Shown here: positions 26,301 through 32,571 of the stretch, piece by piece
Layout of the letters: every line of letters starts with the position of its first letter
Position numbering within the stretch: the first letter of the stretch is position 1
From: Flavisolibacter ginsenosidimutans
Lineage (GTDB): Bacteria; Bacteroidota; Bacteroidia; Chitinophagales; Chitinophagaceae
Assembly (NCBI RefSeq): GCF_007970805.1
Contig: NZ_CP042433.1
Location: forward strand, 4,960,001-5,024,000
Length of the DNA stretch: 64,000 nt
Reading direction: 5' to 3'
Notes under the pieces: model-generated
The model's input: only the letters and a program-made list of their open reading frames with translations
Databases searched by the model: none
Told to the model about the DNA's origin: nothing
Translations under genes and position numbers: made by a program

Positions 26301-27636
26301 GGTAATTGGTCGCACGGGTGAAGCAAGAATTGTTGACCAGAAGAACGACCGTTTGCTTATTACCAACAACATCCCGTACGGCGCTTCACTGCAAGTGAAA
26401 GATGGCCAGCACGTGAAAAAAGGCGACATCATTTGTACCTGGGATCCGTTTAACAACGTGGTCATGGCTGAACAAAACGGTGTGTTGAAATTTGAGAACG
26501 TTATCGAGGGCATCACGTTCCGCGAAGAAGCCGACGAACAAACCGGTCACCGCGAGAAAGTGGTTATTGAAACAAGAGACAAAACGAAGATTCCTACCAT
26601 GATTGTGGAAGGAAAGGACCGGAAAACATACAACCTGCCAACGGGAAGTCATATTGTGGTGGACGAAGGCGAAGACGTAAAAGCAGGCCAGGTACTGGTG
26701 AAGATTCCGCGTGTGTTGGGCAAGCTGCGCGACATTACCGGTGGTCTTCCGCGTGTAACGGAATTGTTTGAAGCCCGTAACCCATCCAACCCTGCCATCG
26801 TTTCAGAAATTGACGGTGTGGTAACGATGGGTGCTGTAAAACGTGGTAACCGCGAGATTATCATCGAAGCAAAAGACGGTGTAACCCGCAAATATTTAGT
26901 GCCGCTTACAAGACAAATCCTCGCACAAGACGGCGACTTCGTAAAAGCCGGTTCAGCTCTCTCTGATGGCCAGATAGCGCCGCAGGATATTCTTTCCATT
27001 CAAGGTCCGTTTGCCGTGCAGCAATACGTGGTGAACGAGATTCAGGAAGTGTATCGTTTGCAGGGTGTGAAGATTAACGACAAGCACATTGAAGTCATCG
27101 TTCGTCAGATGATGCGCAAGGTTTCTATCGTTGATCCGGGTGATACGAAATTCCTCGAAGAAGATTTGACGGATAAGTTTGAATTCATCGAAGAGAACGA
27201 TCACATTTTCGACAAGAAAGTTGTGAACGAGCCGGGTGAAAGCACACGCATGAGAGCCGGGCAAATTGTAACGCTTCGTGAACTGCGCGAAGAAAATTCC
27301 ATCCTTCGGCGCAACGACAAGAAGCTGGTAGAATACCGCGACGCAAAACCCGCAACGTCACAACCGACGTTATTGGGTATCACCAAGGCATCGCTGGGTG
27401 TGCCAAGCTGGATTTCGGCCGCATCGTTCCAGGAAACAACCAAGGTGCTTTCTTCTGCCGCTATTCAAGGCAAAACAGACGACATGCTTGGACTGAAAGA
27501 GAACGTGATCACCGGTCACTTGATTCCTGCAGGTACGGGTCTTCGTGAGTTTGAGAACATGATCGTTGGTTCGAAAGAAGAGTACGAACTGTTGCAAACA
27601 GCTCGCGAAGCAATGACTTTCGACGAAGAAGAATAA
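23341..27636 (+). CDS. rpoC: DNA-directed RNA polymerase subunit beta'
   Basis: 1431 residues from the ATG at 23341 ([12 protein letters not shown]); a longer upstream reading would translate the heptamer array and is rejected. N-terminal zinc ribbon with [13 protein letters not shown] and CDRCG, the catalytic [12 protein letters not shown] (three Asp chelating Mg), the bridge/trigger region around [22 protein letters not shown] (key parts [17 protein letters not shown]), and a second zinc site with [13 protein letters not shown]. Followed by a strong terminator. Confidence 0.98.
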   Translation: [1431 protein letters not shown]

Positions 27637-27896
27637 CCGCGGATTGTCGTGATTTGAAAATAATTATCAGGATTGTATTTAAGGAGTGAGAGTGATCTCA
27701 CTCCTTTTTCTTTATCACGGATTGTGCAGATTGATGAAATGCGGACTGCACGGATTTTCACTTGATGAAGGTTGTGACCAGAGCTATATAAGAAAATTCT
27801 ATTCGCCTAAACCCAACGGTCGATTAGCAAGAGAAATGATTGTGACGCTTAAATTAATCTTGACAATCCTTACAAAAATCACTGTTATCCGCGGTT
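27635..27896. repeat. rpoC-ompH spacer: inverted end repeats and an 11-bp unit array
   Basis: The 319-bp gap has no gene. AACCGCGGAT plus, 4 nt later, GTGATTT (27635-27655) is mirrored by AAATCAC, 4 nt and ATCCGCGGTT (27876-27896), so two-part inverted repeats bracket it. Inside, after the terminator, are 11-bp units at 27716-27759; the first and fourth are CACGGATTGTG and CACGGATTTTC. Possibly a non-autonomous mobile or regulatory repeat. Confidence 0.6.
27681..27709 (+). terminator. Intrinsic terminator of rpoBC
   Basis: AAGGAGTGAGA with loop GTGA and an exact 11-bp complement, ending in TTTTT. Confidence 0.92.
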
Positions 27897-27955
27897 CCTT
27901 TTAACGTTTCCAAACGCCTTGCAACGTTTATTTTCGTTCACAAATTTTTTGCTGC

Positions 27956-28555
27956 ATGAAGAATGTTTCTCTCGCTTTGAATGTGGTGTTGTTGATGGCC
28001 GTGGCCGTACTTTTTTACTTGCATTTTTCTTCCGGTAAAAAAACAGAACAGACAAAAGTGGCGGCGATAAATACGGCTGACCCGGTTCCAAAAGGCGGTG
28101 TGCGGATTGCTTATTTCGAGATGGACTCCATCAACAATTCTTTTCAGATGGTAAAAGACGTGCGTGCCGAATTAAGCAAGGAAGAAGAGAATTTAAACAA
28201 CGCATTGGCCCGCATGCAAAAAGCCTATAACGATAAATTCACGCAATACCAAAGCCAGGCGAAAGCCGGCATGTCTTCTATTGAATCCGACAAGGCCAAC
28301 CGCGAAATGCTGCAATTACAACAACGCTTTTCTGCCGAGAAGCAGCAAATGGAACAACGCCTTCAGGATTTGTCCGTACGCAAAACGCAGCAGGTGAAAG
28401 ACAAGGTAGAAGAGTTTTTAAAAGAATACAACAAAAGCCGCGGTTACACCTACATTCTTGCTTACGAGCCCGGCTTTATGTTTTACCGCGACAGCAGCTA
28501 CGACATTACGGCCGACGTGGTAAAAGGATTAAACGAACAATACAAGAAGAAATAA
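27956..28555 (+). CDS. OmpH/Skp family periplasmic chaperone
   Basis: 199 residues. N-terminal hydrophobic segment (about 5-24) acts as a signal or membrane anchor. The mature part opens with VRIAYFEMDSINNSF, as usual for OmpH, followed by a long charged coiled coil (about 65-155) with many Gln, Lys and Glu, and a C-terminal beta segment YTYILAYEPG. Skp-type trimers hold unfolded outer-membrane proteins in the periplasm. Stands alone, with a heptamer array and hairpin after it. Confidence 0.85.
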   Translation: MKNVSLALNVVLLMAVAVLFYLHFSSGKKTEQTKVAAINTADPVPKGGVRIAYFEMDSINNSFQMVKDVRAELSKEEENLNNALARMQKAYNDKFTQYQSQAKAGMSSIESDKANREMLQLQQRFSAEKQQMEQRLQDLSVRKTQQVKDKVEEFLKEYNKSRGYTYILAYEPGFMFYRDSSYDITADVVKGLNEQYKKK

Positions 28556-28556
28556 A

Positions 28557-28689
28557 AACGTAGAACATAAAATATTAAACGCAAAACGGCTTCGCTCTAA
28601 CGCGAGGCCGTTTTGCGTTTTGAGCAGTGAAAAATCATAGCGGCCTTGCTTCCTTTTATATTTTGCATTTTACATTTTACATTCTACAT
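28557..28689 (+). repeat. Heptamer array between the ompH-like gene and the permease
   Basis: Nineteen in-phase 7-bp steps. First block: AACATAA and AACGCAA types; middle: complement units such as TTGCGTT; last five: TTTATAT, TTTGCAT, and TTTACAT (twice exactly). The last block is a near-perfect 7-bp tandem repeat 30 bp before the permease ATG. Confidence 0.72.
28577..28620 (+). terminator. Long hairpin, likely terminator after the ompH-like gene
   Basis: AAACGCAAAACGG then CTTCGC, loop TCTAAC, GCGAGG and CCGTTTTGCGTTT make a stem of about 19 bp with one wobble. The tail TTTT is within the stem, so termination efficiency is uncertain. Confidence 0.65.
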
Positions 28690-28721
28690 TGTCGCCTGTA
28701 TCTTCCCCAAAAATCCACCGC

Positions 28722-30182
28722 ATGACAGAGGAAATTCTCACACCGGTTGAAGCCATCGCCGAAGACAAATCCTTTAAACGTTCGCTGGGCTTAACCGATG
28801 CCACGATGATTGTTGCCGGCTCCATGATTGGTTCGGGAATTTTTATTGTAAGCGCCGACATGCTGAAAGATTTGGGCTCTGCCGGATGGCTGATCGGCGC
28901 GTGGCTCATTACCGGATTTATGACGTTAACCGCTGCTTTAAGTTACGGTGAATTAAGCGCCATGTTTCCAAAAGCCGGAGGCCAATACGTTTACTTGCGT
29001 GAGGCATACAATCCCTTTGTTGGTTTCTTGTACGGCTGGAGTTTTTTCGCCGTTATTCAAACCGGAACTATTGCGGCTGTAGGCGTGGCTTTCGGAAAGT
29101 TTCTCGGTTACCTCGTTCCTTCGCTTGGCGACGGTAATATTTTAATCGGCAGTGCGGCAGGCTTCAAAATTTCCGCAGCGCAATTGGTGGGAATTGCCTT
29201 AATTGTTTTGCTAACCTACATCAATACAAAAGGTATCAAAGGAGGCAAGATTATTCAAACAACCTTCACGTCGGCAAAACTGCTTGCCTTGTTCGGTTTA
29301 ATCATCTTTGGTTTTCTTGCGGCCAAAGCATTTATCTGGCAAACAAACTGGCAGGATGCGTGGATCATGAAACAACACATCTCCCGGATTGATCCCAAAA
29401 GCACGGCCAATAGCTGGACGCCGCTGATTGGCACGGCGGCATTGGGCGCTATTGCTTCGGCAATGGTCGGCAGCATTTTCAGTTCCGATGCATGGAACAA
29501 CGTAACCTTTATTGCGGGAGAAGTAAAGAACCCTCAGCGCAACATTGGCTTAAGCCTCTTTCTTGGAACACTTATCGTAACGGTTATTTACGTGGCTGCA
29601 AACCTGATGTATGTTTCGGTATTGCCATTAGAGCAACTGGCTTTTGCAAAGGACAACCGCATTGCGCTGTCCGTGGCAAACGAAATTTTTGGTGCGATTG
29701 GAACTACGATTCTTGCCTTGCTGATTATGGTTTCCACTTTCGGTTGCAACAATGGATTGATCCTGGCCGGCGCACGTGTGTATTACACAATGGCAAAAGA
29801 CCGATTGTTTTTTAAGCAAACCGGCAGGTTAAACAAAGCCGCCGTTCCCGAATTTGCACTGTGGATTCAATGCGCTATGGCTTGTGCGCTTTGCCTGAGC
29901 GGCCAATACGGCAACCTGCTTGACATGGTTTCATTTGTGGTGGTGTTGTTTTATGTGCTGACCATTCTTGGTGTTTTTATTCTTCGCAAAAAACAGCCCA
30001 ACGCAAACAGGCCTTACAAAGCCTTTGGTTATCCCGTGCTTCCCGCGCTGTATATTTTGATGGGCATCTCATTTTGTTTGCTGCTGATCATTTACAAACC
30101 ACAATACACCTGGCCGGGTTTGATCATTGTTCTCCTTGGAATTCCCATTTATTTCGTTGCTTTGGCCTCCCGAAAAAAATAG
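28722..30182 (+). CDS. APC-family amino-acid permease
   Basis: 486 residues from the ATG at 28722; a TTG 33 bp upstream overlaps the heptamer array and is rejected. About twelve membrane helices. The first carries the unwound substrate site MIVAGSMIGSGIFI; later FPKAGGQYVYLREAYN. This matches the LAT/APC branch of amino-acid transporters, probably an exchanger or proton symporter in the inner membrane. Substrate unknown. The stop is 9 bp before the hldE-type gene, so the two share a transcript. Confidence 0.88.
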   Translation: MTEEILTPVEAIAEDKSFKRSLGLTDATMIVAGSMIGSGIFIVSADMLKDLGSAGWLIGAWLITGFMTLTAALSYGELSAMFPKAGGQYVYLREAYNPFVGFLYGWSFFAVIQTGTIAAVGVAFGKFLGYLVPSLGDGNILIGSAAGFKISAAQLVGIALIVLLTYINTKGIKGGKIIQTTFTSAKLLALFGLIIFGFLAAKAFIWQTNWQDAWIMKQHISRIDPKSTANSWTPLIGTAALGAIASAMVGSIFSSDAWNNVTFIAGEVKNPQRNIGLSLFLGTLIVTVIYVAANLMYVSVLPLEQLAFAKDNRIALSVANEIFGAIGTTILALLIMVSTFGCNNGLILAGARVYYTMAKDRLFFKQTGRLNKAAVPEFALWIQCAMACALCLSGQYGNLLDMVSFVVVLFYVLTILGVFILRKKQPNANRPYKAFGYPVLPALYILMGISFCLLLIIYKPQYTWPGLIIVLLGIPIYFVALASRKK

Positions 30183-30191
30183 GCCGTCTTC

Positions 30192-31181
30192 ATGGAAAAC
30201 GTAACGCAGTTGTTCGATGATTTTGCATCGGTTAAGGTAGGCGTAGTGGGTGATGTAATGCTTGACACCTACATGTGGGGCGCTGTTGAACGCATCTCTC
30301 CCGAAGCACCTGTGCCCGTGGTTTCGCTGCACAAAAAAGAGCAGCGCATCGGCGGCGCCGGAAACGTTGCCCTGAATCTTCAGGCGCTGGGCGCAAAAGC
30401 TTTTGTGCTTTCGGTAACCGGCGACGACGACGATGCGCAGTGCCTGAACCAGTTGTTCGCCGCCAGCGGCATCAACACGGGTTATTGCTTCCAAAGCGAA
30501 AGCCGGATTACCACCAACAAAACCCGCGTCATTAGCCGCAACCAGCAAATGATGCGGCTTGATGCGGAGATCACCAATGATCTTACAACAGAAGATGAGG
30601 AGCACCTGCTGCAAAATTTTCAGCGTTTTATTGCAACGGAAAAGCCGCAAGTGGTTATTTTGGAAGACTATAACAAAGGCGTACTAACCGAGAATGTCAT
30701 TCATTCCGTCATTGCTTTGTGCAAGGAAGCGGGCATTATAACCGCCGTTGATCCAAAGCGGAAAAACTTTTTTGCGTTTAAGGGTGTTGACATCTTCAAA
30801 CCCAATTTGAAAGAAGTAAAAGAGGCTTTGAATTACTTACACGTAGATGCGCAACTTCCCTTGTTGAAAGACATTCACCACAACTTGCAAAATTTTTTGC
30901 ATCACCGCATTTCATTCATCACGTTATCGGAAAAAGGCGTGTTTTATCAGGAGGAGGATAGCGCTGCCATCATTCCTTCGCACCTGCGCAGCATTGCCGA
31001 TGTTTCCGGTGCCGGCGACACGGTAATTGCGGTGGCAAGCCTTGTTTATGCCGTGAAGCAAAATCCTTACCTCATGGCTGAAATTGCCAACATTGCCGGC
31101 GGCCTTGTTTGCGAAGAAGTGGGAACGGCCGCCATTGATAAACTCAAGCTTTTGCACGAGTGCGAACTGCTGCTTAGCTGA
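30192..31181 (+). CDS. hldE: D-glycero-beta-D-manno-heptose-7-phosphate kinase (RfaE1/HldE kinase domain)
   Basis: 329 residues, PfkB/ribokinase fold, kinase domain only: the adenylyltransferase half of bifunctional HldE is absent, as is usual in Bacteroidota where the two are separate genes. Motifs: VVGDVMLDTYMWGAVERISPEAPVPVV (key GDVMLD, RISPEAPVPV), GGAGNVALNL, and the ATP/anion-hole mark DVSGAGDTVIA. Phosphorylates heptose-7-phosphate at C1 for ADP-heptose, used in LPS core. Its neighbours are not LPS genes. Confidence 0.88.
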   Translation: MENVTQLFDDFASVKVGVVGDVMLDTYMWGAVERISPEAPVPVVSLHKKEQRIGGAGNVALNLQALGAKAFVLSVTGDDDDAQCLNQLFAASGINTGYCFQSESRITTNKTRVISRNQQMMRLDAEITNDLTTEDEEHLLQNFQRFIATEKPQVVILEDYNKGVLTENVIHSVIALCKEAGIITAVDPKRKNFFAFKGVDIFKPNLKEVKEALNYLHVDAQLPLLKDIHHNLQNFLHHRISFITLSEKGVFYQEEDSAAIIPSHLRSIADVSGAGDTVIAVASLVYAVKQNPYLMAEIANIAGGLVCEEVGTAAIDKLKLLHECELLLS

Positions 31182-31330
31182 TGGTCTGGCGTTGAGAAAA
31201 AAATTAGCCTGTGCTTTTGCTAAAATCCTCGCTGCTTCTGCGTTTGCGCAGGTCGTTGCGGCCGTTCCCTTAACGATATTTTACCATCCTTCTGCTAAAC
31301 GTTTTTTGCTCCTTTATCGTCTATATTTTG

Positions 31331-31434
31331 CCTTTATGAAAGACTACACATAACCTTATCCGGATTCGACTGTATGTTGCAGTCTAATTCGTCCTTATTG
31401 ATTGCAACGAGGCCCTTCGCTTTAGAAGGGCCTC
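31331..31434 (+). ncRNA. Candidate small RNA in the hldE-sucD gap
   Basis: The 363-bp gap has no convincing gene. TATATTTTG at 31322-31330 resembles a -7 element. It is followed by a hairpin GACTG-N7-CAGTC (31368-31384) and the terminator hairpin below. GTTGCA in the first hairpin could instead pair with TGCAAC at 31403-31408. A tiny reading MKDYT lies at the start. Weak evidence for an independent transcript. Confidence 0.28.
31409..31434. terminator. Bidirectional terminator between hldE and sucD
   Basis: Perfect 10-bp stem GAGGCCCTTC, loop GCTTTA, then GAAGGGCCTC, followed by ACTTATTTTA. Confidence 0.75.
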
Positions 31435-31443
31435 ACTTATTTT

Positions 31444-31541
31444 AGCTGTCGGCGTTCGGCCATCAGCGTTCGGCTTTTATCTCGTCAAGTGTATTCTGTT
31501 TGACGCTGCCCAAAGCCGATAGCTGACTTCTGAAAGCTGGT
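31444..31541 (-). repeat. Heptamer array downstream of sucD
   Basis: Fourteen in-phase 7-bp steps ending 3 bp before the sucD stop. On the plus strand the first block is AGCTGTC, GGCGTTC, AGCGTTC; the last block (AGCCGAT, AGCTGAC) reads as its complement. Confidence 0.68.
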
Positions 31542-31544
31542 GGC

Positions 31545-32414
31545 TTACATAATTTCCGCAATTGTTTTTCCAATATCTGCCGGGCTTGAAACGACGTGAA
31601 TGCCACACTCGCTCATGATCTTCATCTTGGCTTCGGCCGTATCTTCTGCTCCGCCAACAATAGCGCCTGCGTGGCCCATGCGGCGGCCGGGAGGAGCGGT
31701 TTGCCCGGCGATAAAACCGACAACCGGTTTTTTATTTCCCGAGTCTTTGATCCAGCGTGCTGCTTCGGCTTCCATGCCGCCACCAATTTCACCAATCATC
31801 ACGATGGCATCGGTATCAGCATCGTTCATAAACAATTCAACGGCTTCTTTGGTGGTGGTACCAATGATGGGATCGCCGCCAATTCCTACGGCCGTTGAAA
31901 TGCCCAGTCCTGCTTTTGCAACTTGGTCTGCTGCCTCGTACGTTAGCGTTCCCGACTTGGAAACAATGCCGATGCGTCCCTGCTTAAATACAAAGCCCGG
32001 CATGATGCCTACTTTGCATTCGCCAGCGGTAATCACACCCGGACAATTGGGGCCAATTAACCGCGTGCCTTTGCCTTGCAAAAAGGCTTTCACCTTTACC
32101 ATGTCCTGCACGGGAATGCCTTCCGTAATGCACACAATTAGTTCTACGCCAGCATCGGCAGCTTCCATTACCGCATCGGCGGCAAAAGCAGGCGGCACAA
32201 AAATGATGGAGACGTTTGCGCCGGTTTCTTTCACACAGTCGGCAACGGTGTTAAATACTTTTCTATCAAGGTGCGATGAACCGCCTTTGCCCGGCGTAAC
32301 ACCGCCGACAACGTTGGTTCCGTATTCAATCATTTGCGAAGCGTGAAAAGTGCCTTCGGTACCGGTAAAGCCCTGCACGAGCACTTTGGAATTTTTATTA
32401 ACGAGGATGCTCAT
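31545..32414 (-). CDS. sucD: Succinate-CoA ligase (ADP-forming), alpha subunit
   Basis: 289 residues. CoA-binding Rossmann domain with VLVQGFTGTEGTFH and TPGKGG, the RLIGPNCPGVI segment, and the active-site His in RRMGHAGAIVGG that is phosphorylated. TCA cycle step making ATP or GTP from succinyl-CoA. The beta subunit gene sucC is not adjacent, which is common in Bacteroidota. A single-gene unit; terminator and heptamer array follow it. Confidence 0.96.
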   Translation of the reverse strand: MSILVNKNSKVLVQGFTGTEGTFHASQMIEYGTNVVGGVTPGKGGSSHLDRKVFNTVADCVKETGANVSIIFVPPAFAADAVMEAADAGVELIVCITEGIPVQDMVKVKAFLQGKGTRLIGPNCPGVITAGECKVGIMPGFVFKQGRIGIVSKSGTLTYEAADQVAKAGLGISTAVGIGGDPIIGTTTKEAVELFMNDADTDAIVMIGEIGGGMEAEAARWIKDSGNKKPVVGFIAGQTAPPGRRMGHAGAIVGGAEDTAEAKMKIMSECGIHVVSSPADIGKTIAEIM

Positions 32415-32571
32415 AAGTGATTTTGAAGTGGGGCAAATGTAACTAGAACTATGATTTATCGGATGAAAAGGATTGACGAGAAATAAAAAAGAACCGGTTT
32501 GTCTGAACGACTCTCTTTATGATGAACGAATTATTCCGTTTTAAACTTTGAAATCCTGCGAATCTTAGTTC

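Noticed and set aside
27686..27904. 72-codon plus-strand ORF after rpoC
   Set aside because: Starts inside the terminator and reads through repeat DNA; no start signal, no homology recognised.
31361..31370. GGATTCGAC like the 5' end of tmRNA
   Set aside because: No matching tRNA-like 3' half (TTCGANTC...CCA) or tag frame within the following 400 nt; chance match.
31600..32346. 248-codon plus-strand ORF
   Set aside because: Exactly antisense to sucD; long antisense frames follow from codon bias.
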